From assembly GCA_018881555.1 (NCBI GenBank), contig JACAXG010000112.1, positions 806,001 through 870,000 of the forward strand: a DNA stretch of 64,000 nucleotides, read 5' to 3'. The notes beneath the pieces are model-generated. The model did not search any database and was not told where the DNA came from. It worked only from the letters and a program-made list of their open reading frames with translations. A program made the position numbers and the translations under genes. Of this stretch, positions 25,131 to 37,380 are shown in pieces. Every line of letters starts with the position of its first letter. Within the stretch, counting starts at the first letter, position 1. The DNA comes from Amblyornis subalaris (Eukaryota; Chordata; Aves; Passeriformes; Ptilonorhynchidae).

Positions 25131-25829
25131 TGGNAGCAGGCAGGATTCCAGCCAGTTTCAGCATTGCATGTTGTAGCTAAAAGAGAAAATAAAAGTACTT
25201 GTTGGGCTTTGAACATATTCTTGCCAGCTTCACTACTGCATCTTTGAACCTCTGAAATTCATTCAACTTTCATCCAGTTTTCCTTTGACCTTTCTGGAAA
25301 AACCATATTTCCTTCTACCTTGTCAAACTTCACTCTATTAATGTAACTTTTAGCAGAAAAAGGTACATTAATAGCAAAAGTGTACTTGTCGAGTTTCTGT
25401 CAGATAGTCTGGAAATCTCATTTTTGTGGACAAGGTCTGTATTCTCAATGTTCTCATCTGGCAGACACCAAGCTACAAATTCTGAGTCATTTCCAAAGCT
25501 CTTGGTCAGAATAGTGCTCACATTGTGTTCTGCTTTTTACAATTAATTTTAAAAGTGGATTAGAGCATNAGAGTTGTTCATAGGTGTTATGATAAATATA
25601 ATATACATGCTGTCACAAGCTGCAGAGCCAATGGTTCTTACTGACATACCTGAGATTTCAGTTTTGAAGGTAAAAAGCAAACATATACTTGTCCAAGGGA
25701 AAAGCCACTTGCCTATAGAAAAATCTTTGCACCAGAGAAATGTCAGTAATAGAAAATGAGCTCAAAACAGAAACAGAGGTTAACATCCATGTCAGGGTCT
25801 AAAGTGCAACAAATGGATCTTAATAGCCT

Positions 25830-26965
25830 TTACCAGCTTTGACTGAGACCCCACACACCCTGTCTACTCATGGGCTCAGGATATACAATTTAATCCAGGA
25901 CTGCTGAGACCATTGTAGGTGTGCCTGTCTCCATCTGTGTCTCCTAGAACGACCCTTCATGTCCGCACTGCAGTTAGCTTGTCTCCAGTCATGGGCACCT
26001 GGATTGGTCCCTTGGATTGACTTCTCAGACCACCATTTGTCAGCTTCATTCTCCTTCTGGGAAACAAACCCAGCCTTGGCTCAATGCTCGCCCAGAGTGC
26101 CAGGGACTGTTGGTAGGGCTCATTGGCGGCTTTGGTGCTTCCTGCCATATTGAGGCCCTGCAAGAGAGTGCCCGTCAGGGGGTTACAGCCAAACACGGGG
26201 CCTTCGCTGTGCTTGGCCCCATGGGAGCCATCAACCCCAGCTGTGCCCTGCCAGTCCGTTCAGGTTTCTGACCCAGGCGCTGTAGGGACTGGCCCACTGC
26301 AGTCCAGGGCCTTGCCCCCATGGCTTCCCCAAAGTGAAAAGCCTGGCCCTCAGCTCTGGATCTCCCCACAGAGCCAAACTGCTGACCAGCCCCAGGCACC
26401 TGGGTGAGCCTCTCTGAAGAGTCCTCCCAGGACTCAGGGATCCTTAGGGGCAGTGTCCTCTCCCCCCAGGAACATCAGGAACAGCCTGGATGTCCTGTCC
26501 AGCTCCAAATGCCCTGCATTGGCACTGCCATGATCCTGATCCTACTCCAAATCCGCAGTGTCATGCCCCTGTTTCAGGTTCAAGGCTCTGTTCTGTGCCT
26601 GTAGCACGTCCAGGTTCCGTCTCACTCCCAAGTGCCCTTTGTGATGGCCCTGCATGGCCTTGGCTGTGTTTCTGACCTGGATCTGAGTTCCAGCCTGAGC
26701 CATGTTTCTTTTCCAGTTCCCTGCCCCACCTCTGCATCCCCTGAAATAGTCCCCTGATGTCCCCAAGCAATCAGAACACNGCATGTCCCTTCTGATCCCA
26801 GATCTCTGTGAGACATGAGGACAACACTTGCTTGGGTTAGAGGAAAGGGGGCTTCTGTCAGGGTCCTGAGGGCACTAAAGAAAGTCACCCTGAGCCCCTG
26901 CTCAGCCTCCACTGTGGCCTCCTGCCACCTCTGCCTGTGGCCCAGGACCCCATTTCATGTAAGAA
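25830..26965. repeat. GC-rich dispersed repeat block, class unknown
   Basis: A ~1.1-kb GC-rich island in AT-rich DNA ends with a caggaccccatttca word shared with the block at 22885-23790. It has internal short repeats of ccctg and tccag words, giving several overlapping open frames of 60-96 codons on both strands with no recognisable domain. A CpG-island promoter is an alternative, but CpGs are few and the shared words favour a repeat. Confidence 0.45.
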
Positions 26966-28586
26966 AGAAAAGTAAGACGCATCAGTAAAAACCAAACCAA
27001 AACAAAAACTACCAAAGAACTATTGCTCCCTGCCACAAGCTCACATATTATGTTGACTCGTATAACATTCATGATAGTACAGATTCTTTCATTATTTAAT
27101 ATAAAATGTATTTATTTATGGGTATGTCCTTGTGTAGGCTGTTTAGAACTTTAAGTTATATGCTATAGGAAGCATTTACTATAACTCCAGTGTGAAAACA
27201 TACAAGACTTTAACTGTTCTTAGTTGTATGATGTTCATGCTTTAATGAAGTACTCACTTATCCTGCATAGATNAATTTTTCTGCCACTCTTACTCTTTTT
27301 CATAAAAAATATAATTGGCTATTCAGACTTCCTGAAAGTATGTGAAACACCACAGACTTCAAACAGTTAATCCCACAGACTGAAATACAGATGGGGCTCT
27401 AGGAAATGAAAGACAGAAGAGCAACGTTATCTATATTGCAACCTTTTTGTTCAGTTTGCAGCCTGACCGCGGCTTACACTCTGCGGTCAAAGGAAAGATT
27501 AGTTCTAAAGCACAGCATCACTTGTTAAAGGTTGTGATCATATGCTTTATAAGAACCATATAAAGAAAATAAAAGGGAAGATTGCTTCTGAGTTGAATTT
27601 GAAGTTCTTTGACTGTATTTAGGGATACCTATGTAGCATCTAAATGAGCTCCTATAATATTAAAGTTATTGTAATATAAAATAGGACACACATTGTTAGT
27701 GCACACAAGAGATTTAATTAAAATCATTGTAATCTTTGCAATTTCTATACTAAACTCTATCTGGTTAAAAATCAGTCCCGAGAGAAATAAAATAATGTTG
27801 GTATGATGGCAAAGCTAATAAAAAAAAATTAATCATTCAGATGTTTTCTCTGCAAAGAAGCTATCATTCGGAAACTGATAATTATTTAGAAGACTATTTT
27901 GATGAGTACTGCTTATTTCAATGGCAAATTAAGACAAAAGGTACAGGTTCTGAGGAGTGCAGTGTTGAGAAAAGATGCACAAATATATGATGGGAGATTG
28001 GATGAAACAATGGAAAAAACAAATCAAATCAATCAGTAGCTCAAAAATGTTGTCCAAGTTAAAGCAATATATGACCCTACAGTTTATATTTTTTTAAAAA
28101 GAAGGAAAGACTAGAGAGTTAAATCCACATGCAGCAGTATTTTGTTACGTGCAATGTCCTAAATCCATGTCACGTCTTTCAGGTCTTTTTCAGTGTCTTT
28201 CCTGAGTCCTGCTACAATTTTCTTCTTAGAAACAGTTGAAACTTGCAGAAGATAAAATTTTATTAATCTCTGGTTGACTGATATCCAGCAATTTCTTCAG
28301 TTTAGAAAAGACTTTACAACATTTAGAATCTCATATTGCAAAAAACAATTGAAATAATAGAAAATAGGATTTAGAATTGTTCCTGAGTGAGGTCTAGTTC
28401 AAATTCTTGTTCCAAGACAAGATGAACTATTCATTCTTTTTTTTAAAGGACTCTGTCCAATACGAAATGTAGTAAATCCACAAAAAAAGTCCTACAATAT
28501 TCACTTTTTCTTTCTAAAATATTCCTCATTGTTCCTCTCCATGCAGATCAGTGATTTTTGAAAGAGGTTAGCTAAAAGAACTGTTC
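26966..28586. other. AT-rich intergenic DNA, no gene seen
   Basis: Nothing recognised beyond an A/C-rich stretch at 26985-27015 and a short hairpin word pair tgaccgc...gcggtca near 27465-27488. Confidence 0.6.
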
Positions 28587-28592
28587 CACTCC

Positions 28593-29025
28593 TGTTGCAG
28601 TAGAGACGGACAAGCAACACACGTATGGTAATCCAAAGTCAAAGTAAGAAGATTTTTTATTGTTCTCTGCTGTTACTCTTATACCTCTTCACAATTATTG
28701 TGGCTTATTATGATTGGCTGCTTAGCAAACAATGACAGTGCTGTCTTTAAAACAATGACCATTCAGGCAGCAATATAATTAGCTATAAAAGCAATTATTT
28801 ACATATTATATGCAAGTTCCTTCTTGTACACTCTTGATATTCCATAACAAGAACATCTTCTCCTTGTGTGCAGAACATCTTCTTTCATTGAGTATCCTCT
28901 TGGCTATCACTGTGACTTTCACTGTGACTGCAGTTTCTCATGGGTAGATTTTGAGCGTTTTTAGGTCAAACTCTGTGAGGCTGTTGGACCAGCTGTCAGC
29001 CTCATCAGCCTCATCAAATCCCACA
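28593..29025 (-). mobile_element. ERVK-type solo LTR with perfect 6-bp target duplication
   Basis: A 433-bp LTR starts TGTTGCAG and ends ATCCCACA on the plus strand, giving TG...CA ends. Identical 6-bp repeats cactcc flank it (28587-28592 and 29026-29031). The poly(A) signal (tttatt at 28656-28661) and a TATA-like element (rc of cttatacc, 28678-28685) both read on the minus strand. No internal viral sequence is attached, so it is a solo LTR. The duplicated site is intact. Confidence 0.9.
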
Positions 29026-29031
29026 CACTCC

Positions 29032-30950
29032 TGTACTCTGCTTTGCTACATAGATCATGGTAGAGATTCTGATGATGATCTAATGAAATTGGTGGGAAAA
29101 AAGTAACTGCTGACTATATATCAATACTAGCTACCACTAATCACTGTTCTGAAAAGTAGTGTAAAGCAAATTCTAGAATTCAGGATTAGTTACATTTCTG
29201 TTGAATGAAGAAAGAATTGATAAGTTTTCCTGTTCTACAATTCATAGATAGTGGTTCACCTCTGCAAATTACTTCTTTGCAAATTGTTCTACTCGACATT
29301 AGCAAAGGACAGATATCAGTTTTATTTTATCTAAACACACCAGAAAGACCTTGTAAGTCACAGATGACAGGGAAGATGACGACACATTAAAAAAAAAAAA
29401 GTATTTGATAAATGAGACAAGCAAGACAGGAAGAGTTTGAATACCTTCAAAGTTTGATCTGAGACAAACCTAACCATCCCTTTTTGATTTTTCATGTTAT
29501 AAGAATTAGCTTTTCCTTCCTTATGGAGCAAAGAAGTAAAAGGATTAAGAGAGTAAAAGGTTCTGATAATTTTTACACCAGCACAATGAGACAAAGGATT
29601 CTTTGAAGATATTTCCCAAATGAATCAACAACTTCAAATACTGTATTGAAATATTTGTATAGCTTAACACCATTCATGTAACTGGAAAAAACATATTTTT
29701 TTAGAGAAAAAAGTGCAGCTTTCATGATTCACATAGAAACAGTTAAAATTATGATCCATTAGCATGTTGTTGTTCCTGCTTTGAGCNGGCAATGAGCTAG
29801 ATGAGTCCAAATGCCTCTTTCAAACTATCAGAAATTATTTTGGTTTCTTCTTTTGAAATCTAGGGTTATAGTGCAGGCACCATGAAGCAGCATGGAATTT
29901 AAACAGCATTTCTGTGATAGCATAGGTGATTGCTTGTGATCACTTATAGCCGTGAAAGCAGGATGAAGGCGATTTGTTCTTTTTTTTCCCTTTGAATTTT
30001 ATACAGGATTAATATTATTTATTATTTATAAAAATCTTTTAAGGAGTTAAATATTTACATCTTCCAATCAAAATTTAGTATGACAAGAATGAAAGTATAA
30101 TGGATGATTTTACTGAAAAAAGCTATTTTGTGCCTACATTGAGAAAATAACCTGTAGACATTATTTACTGTTTCTTCTAAATTACATATATATTTTACTT
30201 TCTTCCCCAATTAGTTTCACAAGGGAGTTATAGTTATTGCTCATTTAATTACTTGTCACATCAAAAGAATATGTTCAATTTTCTCAAAAGCTTACTGAGA
30301 TTGGTGAGTGGTGAGTGTCATGAGTGGGAGCTTCAGACAAAGTTTATTAGAGAAGCCCTGCCATTGAGTCACATGGTGCAGAAATCCATATCTTTAATCA
30401 AATAACAGTAAGAAAAGATCTTTAAAATTGGTTTTACCATGCAAGGCAGAAGTACAAACCCACTATTTTTTAAAAAAATGTTTTGCTATAATAAAGTAAA
30501 TAATTAATTTACTTCCATTTTCCTCTATTTTACCTTTTTCATGGTTACCTGGACATTAACCAATTAGATTAGCTAACTCCTTTACTGTGTATATCCTTTG
30601 AAAAATTTTCTTTTATTTTTAATCAATTTCTGTCCAGTGCCATTGGTGAGATTATTTCCTTATAGAGGTAAATATTTAACTATTTATGAGATAAGTTTTG
30701 AGTCAAGTTATTACACTAAGAGAAATATAAACTTTGTCATAACTGGCTGTAAGATACTGGTTTGTATTTATACATTTGTCATTAAGTAAGAAATAAGATA
30801 TATTTTATCAAAAGTTGAAATGGTTTCTAATCAGTACATGCAATAGACATGTCATTGAATACTACCTCAACTACAAAACCAGACCACATCCCTATTTTTT
30901 TCAATATAATGGCAGGATGCTACAGAACACTGGTGAAGTAGTTTTCACTT
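29032..30950. other. AT-rich intergenic DNA, no gene seen
   Basis: Nothing recognised. One short LTR-like word set near 30330-30375 (caaagtttattagagaag) is too small to call. Confidence 0.6.
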
Positions 30951-31004
30951 CATTTCATTTCATTTCATTTCATTTCATTTCATTTCATTTCATTTCATTT
31001 CATT
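30951..31004. repeat. (CATTT)n microsatellite
   Basis: More than ten uninterrupted CATTT units. The 63-codon open frame ending in a repeated S-F-H-F-I pattern at 30815-31006 is a by-product of this repeat. Confidence 0.97.
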
Positions 31005-33159
31005 AAGATATGTTTGTAAGGGTCTCCTGGATTTTCATGTCATTGTCATTGTCATCAATATATTACCATGTTTTGCCACTATTAAAGTTAGTTATAACTT
31101 ATTTTGATCAGACAGGAAAGAATTTCATAGCCTCCTTATCCCTTCCAGATTTTTAGGCTTTGTTTTTGAGGAAACCGCCTACGCCAACTGCATTCTTGAG
31201 ATTAAAATTTCCATTCTTCTAGTGGATGACAGCTGTTATGGAGATGTAGCACTTAACCTTGGGCTTCCCCCTTTCGCCCTCATTGCTTTTAATTAACTAG
31301 TTCTAATTATTCTCAAACTGCTGAAAACAGAAGCATATTGCCTCTCACTGTAATTCACTCCCAGTCGTAATCATGAGGCAGCAAAATTTCCTGAGAAACT
31401 GAAATTTTACAGTAATTTCTCTTTTTCCTCAGGGCAAGCACATACTGAAAATGTTAGTAAACCTGAATATTTATACATTGAGGTTGTGCAGTGGAAGTGG
31501 TAGTAAATCTATACGGGCTAATTTTTTTCCTTTTTTTCCCCCCGAAGTACATGACATTATCATTTAGTTCCCAGGGAAGCAGTGCTAAATTAAGATGATA
31601 TGGAAAACGTTCTAACCAATCTTGGGAAGCCGCTACTAATTTGTGATTCAAGACTTGATAAAATATTCAGACTTATTTACAATAAATTATATTTCTTTTT
31701 TAAAAAATTTATTATCAAACATGGGAAAACAACATTAAATCCCTTTTTTTTTTTTTTCAGGCCAGTGTGGTCCTTCTGCTACACAAATGCTGAAACAGAA
31801 AAGGCACATTTCTGTCCAAAACAGGAGNTATTGGTCTTGTAACTAAAGAAAATAGGTAAAAATAGGTAATCAACAGNTGTCTTTGGCAAAGAAGCTACCT
31901 GATTTACTGTTCTGCTCTCTTTATTGAACTCTTAGACTTTCTGTGTACCATAATGAAAGTGTTTCAACCACTTTTGATTATTTCTGTTTAAAGAATATCT
32001 CTCTGTTTTTCATAATTTTGCTAGTCTAAATAATGACGTATTGTATACATTTACAGAGAAACTCAGGAGTCCAGAAGAGAACTGGTAGGGAGAATATAAC
32101 AAGTCATTCTCTGACTGATATTTCCAGTCACTTCAGGTAGTGTTATAATGTTCAGTAGAAACTGGGATGAATTGAAACAACGTACACAAGCCTTCTCAAA
32201 TTTTGAATACATTTTCTAATTTCTTGTCAATTTATGCTTTGAAGTAGTGAAGCTCAAGATTCTGAAATACCTCACAATAACAACAACAACTTGATTGACA
32301 ACAATTGAACATTAGCATTTATAATTTGAAGCGCTGTCTACTGCAAAACTGAGGAAACAACTCTTGAAAAGTATAAAATTGAACAACTGTAGACATTTGC
32401 TGTAGACATCCCACAACGTATTATAATCTCATACAAAGAATGGAGATTTAGCACTGAACACAACATCAGTCCTGAATTAAGACAGGTAAGACAACAAAAT
32501 AAAACAAGTATATTTTCGTCTCTATGTCTTCAGGAATCTCTATCATGACCACGTGTTTGCCCTCAAGAATTGCCTCAAGAAGATCAGTCCTATTTTTATT
32601 TACTCTTCAGTCAGAAAGCAACAGAGTAAAAACATCAATAATTCAGGGAAGACAAACCAACAGACACCCAGAAACATCACCATTTATCTCTTCTGATTTT
32701 AGTATCAATTTCATGTTACTTTGTTACACCCAAGTCCGGTACAAACAAAATACAATATCCGAAAAATACAGTGGGTTTAAAATAGTCATTTTGCAATCCA
32801 TAATAGGAGAATAGATTCCTATATTTCAAGAAAACATCAGCTTGCTTTATTTTTATTCTGCCNTATTTTCTTGACTTACTACTCCAGCTACACATGTACA
32901 TGTTAAGCATTACAATGTTGAAAAAAACTGTGACATGAAAATGAAATATATCTTAAATAAACAGTCTATTTTGCTTAATCACTTTTTTTTAAATGATTGC
33001 TGATAAAAAGTGAAGAAACAAGAAAAGCAAACTATATTGTCACCATTGAGCAAACTATTTTACAGGACATTAATAATTAAACTCTCTCATAATTAAACTG
33101 TCTCATAACTGAAGAAAAAGAAGTCAAAGTGAGTAAAAAAGTAAGCAGAAGCACTCATA
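31005..33159. other. AT-rich intergenic DNA, no gene seen
   Basis: No recognisable repeat or exon. A T-run followed by cag at 31745-31760 looks like a splice acceptor, but no coding exon follows. Confidence 0.6.
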
Positions 33160-33422
33160 ACCCTCTAATGAGCTTAACAGCTTTGGTTATGATTAGAAGA
33201 CATATTAGTGTAAATTTTGTCATTGAAAGGGTGGTCAGACAAAGGAATAGGCTACCCAGGGAAGTGGTGGAATTACCATCTCTGGAAGAATTCCAGAAGC
33301 TTGTGGTTGTGGCACTTGGGAATATGGTTTTGTGGTGGACGTGTTGGTGCTGGGTTAATGGTAGGACTTGATGATCTTTTTGGTTGAGGTCTTTTCCAAC
33401 ATTAATGATTGTATGATTCTAT
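33160..33422 (+). mobile_element. CR1 LINE 3' end
   Basis: The canonical CR1 tail is present: attgaaagggtggtcagac, cccagggaagtggtgga, an accatctctggaagaattcc block, then gacttgatgatcttt, cttttccaac and the terminal atgattgtatgattctat. It is 5'-truncated as usual for CR1. The tail repeat is intact. Confidence 0.92.
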
Positions 33423-35319
33423 ATCAAGCTGGATTAATTACACTGTATTTAAAATAACAATTGAGAAATCCAAGAAGACTTTTGAGATGGTTATGATTTA
33501 TTCCTAAGCATTGAAGAAAGGAAAATCAAGATATAATACTGGTAAATATTTTGAATAGTTCTCCTTTAATATATATGATTCCAAAGAATGCTAACACATA
33601 AGTACTGCTAACATCAAAAAAGCAGAGGATAGACTAACTCAGGAAATTATTGTAACAGCCATTTCAGATAAACATCTGTAACCTCAGCTGCATAGAGAGC
33701 TAGAGGCAAACCTTGAAACAGAAGTTCAGGTATGAGTTAATTAACATGACAAAACAGGTATAATGGAGACGTGACAGGATTTCTTAAAAATAGAACTCTA
33801 TTTAGATGTGTTATATATAGGCATTTAGGCTGTTATAAGCATGCCAGGATGTAGCGTGTGTGTCATTACTTCTCAACATTTTAAAGAAAGGCTTGCAGAA
33901 ATTAAATATGACCAAATGTGCAAAATATTTTAAAATAAAACTCTATAAATAAATGCATCAATTTTCCTAAAGAATATTGTTTCTTAGTATCTTTTTTATG
34001 TTTTGCAGGATCTAGAGTATAGCTAACTTACTGGCAATGTGCTAAAAAGGCTTTTATCCCATTAGAAAAGTGTGGGTTTGTGTTAGCTATAGTTTATAAT
34101 TAATCTAGTAGCAGAGTCAATATTTGCAATTCAGAGAGAACAATGCCTTGGAATTCTTTATGCAAGTCAGAAGGGAACAATTTTAACTGGACTAACATAA
34201 TGGTTAGTAATTGAATTGATGCTGCTACCTGGGATAGGGATATACATGCACTTTTTGCACTCCTTAACTTGAGGAGGAGATTATTCCTCTGAGATCACTC
34301 CTTCTGGGTACACAGAATGCATAAATACTTCCACTATTATTGGTGTGTCCTGAATTTCTATTTACTATTTACTATTACTATTATACTTACATTTGCATAG
34401 CATCTTCTTCCTTTAGTTGCTTTCGATTAAGAGCTGGCACTATTGTTAACTAAAGAAGAACTAATTTAATTCCACTGTCTTAATTTAATTTTATTTTAAA
34501 TCAAATTGCATTAAAATAATTTCTGCTATTTCTGTCTTATGTTTGATGTACATGGATAAAATAATGCCTCTCACTGGAGAAACATATAGAGTAAAATCTG
34601 GTTCAAAATTTACACATCTAAATCTAAAAAAAATCAGTTAGATTTCCCAGTTCTCATTTTACCTTATAGAAATCTAATCAAAGCAGTCCATGGAAACCAG
34701 AGTAAAATGTAGTGAGATGTTAAAATTATTTAGTTATTTTGTGTGATTTAGCATACATATGATCTTGCATACAGAAGGTATCTACATAGGNCTGATGGAT
34801 ACAAAGTAGTATTTGTGGAAAATACTCTTAAAAGTTTGGCAGCCCTAGGTGACACTGGATGACTAACAGGATTTTGCCCTCAATTCCTACTTTAGAGTGG
34901 ACTGAATCAGCACAGGATTTTAAAATTGGTGAAACCAAACTAGTACAAACCATTTTTAGCACAGCCTTAGAATCCAAACTTCCTATCCTTGTCCTATCCT
35001 TTCTGCCTTTATAGTTCTTGAGGAATATGTGAAGGTATCACTAAAAAGAGTCAGAATATTTAATCAAAAAAGACCAATAATAAAGCAAAATAAGAAATAC
35101 AGAAAATCAATCTGATTAATGAAAGTTTTACAATAACTATAGCTGTGGCATATCTGCTCTCATTAATTTCAGTCAGTTCTCTAACTAAAAAATGTGCAAT
35201 TTCTCTGAGTATATTTGAATTAGAGTATCAAATGTTTATATTTTGTATGAGGTATTTGTGGGAATCTTTCAGATAAATGCATATGGACCATGACATACTG
35301 AAATGGAAGTATTTCACAC
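33423..35319. other. AT-rich intergenic DNA, no gene seen
   Basis: No repeat family or gene recognised. Confidence 0.6.
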
Positions 35320-35445
35320 AGGGTTTGTCTACACTTCAGGGCAGTGTAGACACAAAAGGATTTTTGATTGTATAGTAGGTCATGTAGAGGTTCAACTAGA
35401 TGATCTTTAAAGGTCCCTTCCAAACCAAGACATTCCCTGTAATTA
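35320..35445 (+). mobile_element. CR1 LINE 3' tail fragment
   Basis: The diagnostic words ttcaactagatgatcttt and aaaggtcccttccaa identify the last ~60 bp of a CR1. The preceding ~65 bp are too diverged to align by eye, so the left edge is approximate. The terminal short repeat is degraded. Confidence 0.75.
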
Positions 35446-37209
35446 TGCTAAGCCAGTTGCCTTCAGCATTTAATTCAGCATTTTCACAACCAGCAAAAAT
35501 ATGTGAGTTCACTCAAGGCTAGTGTTTCAATCACAGCAGCATCATCTCTTTGAGCCATACAAGCTGTTGCCAGAATAACAGATCTTCTCATGACAGTTTA
35601 TTTTTTTGTGACCAGAATTGCTTTTACTTTGTAGGTATTTTTCCGCCTTCTGTATAATTATGGTTCTCAGATGTTGTAACTGTCTAAGAGTTTATACAGA
35701 TAATTTCTAGATCAGGAGAAAGAGAATGTTTTCACCACCTGCAGAGTGATGTGATTTAGTGCCTGTTCACTCTGAATAGAAAATCTAAAGCAAGTTGCAG
35801 GAAATATGTTTAACTGCTAAAAGTTTTTGAGTACAATTCCAGTAGAACTTATCATCTGTAAGTCTTTTAGTCTGGGACTAAGAAATCACCTAGGCAGATT
35901 GATGGAAACTATTTTAAAAGAAGTTGCCAGTGATCAAGTTTGTAAGTTAAGAAATATTCATAATAAACAGCATGGAAAAATCCAAAGAGACTTTCATTTC
36001 TGCAGCTGGGCTGAGACATGGCAAATAACATCTAATGTTGACAATTGCACACCGATTTGTGCTGACAGGAAAAACGTTGGCCTCAAATGTAAATTAAACA
36101 GCACTGTTATATNTTTTTTTTTTTTAATATCCTAAAATAGATCTTAACTGGGAGTGAAGATTTCAGACAAAGTACNAGAATGTATAGAGAAGTTTTAAAA
36201 TAAGTTATCTTATAGACCTTGTGTTAAGAATGGCTAAAAAATATTTCCTGACTGTATGGAAACTAGTTGCTACTATGTCTTGAATAGCAAATAAATATAT
36301 ATATTTCACTAAAAAAAAATGTACCATAAAAGCATGTGGTAATAGGTTCTGTTATAATAGGAACCCAAAAAATATTCTAATTCATGAGCTGACTTTCATA
36401 TTACTTAGCCCTATTTTGAGGAAGATTTGTATTTTTGTAACCACTGTTAATGTTTATTGCATTCAGGTTGTAGTTATTTTGGCTAGTATATTTTTTTTCA
36501 GTTTGTTAAGTAATCAAAATCACTGTGATATATACAGATAATTGATTCCTATTATTACAGTTAATGATGCATAATATGTCTTCTAAAAAAGTCTGTGCAT
36601 CATTCCTTTTCAGCCCCAGTTTTAAATAATATAAGTTCTATTCCAGAAGAAAATAAAAGAATTTTCCCTGGTAGTTAGGTACAAATCTTTGGTTATTGTA
36701 TGAATTTAGATAGAATATAGATTTTCCCTGTTTCATATTTCCCTGACTGTCCTCCAAATGTTACCTCCCTGTTTAAATGTTTGATTTATACCCCTCTTTG
36801 AATAAGGCATATCAGTCAGTTTATGAATACAGACAGTTCTCACTGAATATTTCCTAATGATAACATTTATTTTTGGTTAAAAAAAATGACAAACCAACAA
36901 AAACCCCACAATGGCCAATATATAAGGCATGTGGTTTTGTTTTGGTTTCATTTGTTTGTTTGGTTTTGCTATTTCACCCTATAATCTTTCTAAAGCATTT
37001 AAAAAAATTTGATGTCATATAGTTTTCCTCAAGGAGGAATAACAACCTACAACAAAATTCCCAACAAAAATTATAGGTTTAATTCCTGTGAGCTGGAGAG
37101 TTTCCCTTTACTGGACTGCTATAAAAACTCCAGCACTCTGAAGTTCTGCTACTACATTGTAAGTTATTATTTCTGTGCAAAGATGGGTTGTTCCATATTT
37201 GATAGATGG
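35446..37209. other. AT-rich intergenic DNA, no gene seen
   Basis: No repeat family or gene recognised. A T run with an ambiguous base sits at 36112-36127. Confidence 0.6.
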
Positions 37210-37380
37210 GTGCATTCTGTGTTCAAGACAGGCAGAATTACACTTCCACAAACACTGAAGATATTCAAAGCCTGACTGAACACAGTCCTGGAAAACCTGG
37301 TCTATCTGGGCCTGCTTGGGGGCTTGGAGTAGGTGTTCTCAAGAGGTCCCTTCCAACCTAAATGATTCCGTGATTCTGTG
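37210..37380 (+). mobile_element. CR1 LINE 3' end
   Basis: Matches the CR1 tail in order: a gaagatattcaaagcctgac block, acacagtcctgg, aacctggtctatc, gaggtcccttccaacc, and the terminal atgattccgtgattctgtg. It belongs to a different CR1 subgroup from the 33160 copy, judging by the attctgtg ending. Confidence 0.9.

Noticed and set aside
25830..26965. CpG-island promoter or exon cluster
   Set aside because: GC-rich but with few CpG dinucleotides, and its end shares words with another GC-rich block, so a repeat is more likely.
31741..31842. Polypyrimidine run plus cag resembling a splice acceptor
   Set aside because: The following frame has no recognisable protein and ends quickly; T runs are common in this AT-rich DNA.
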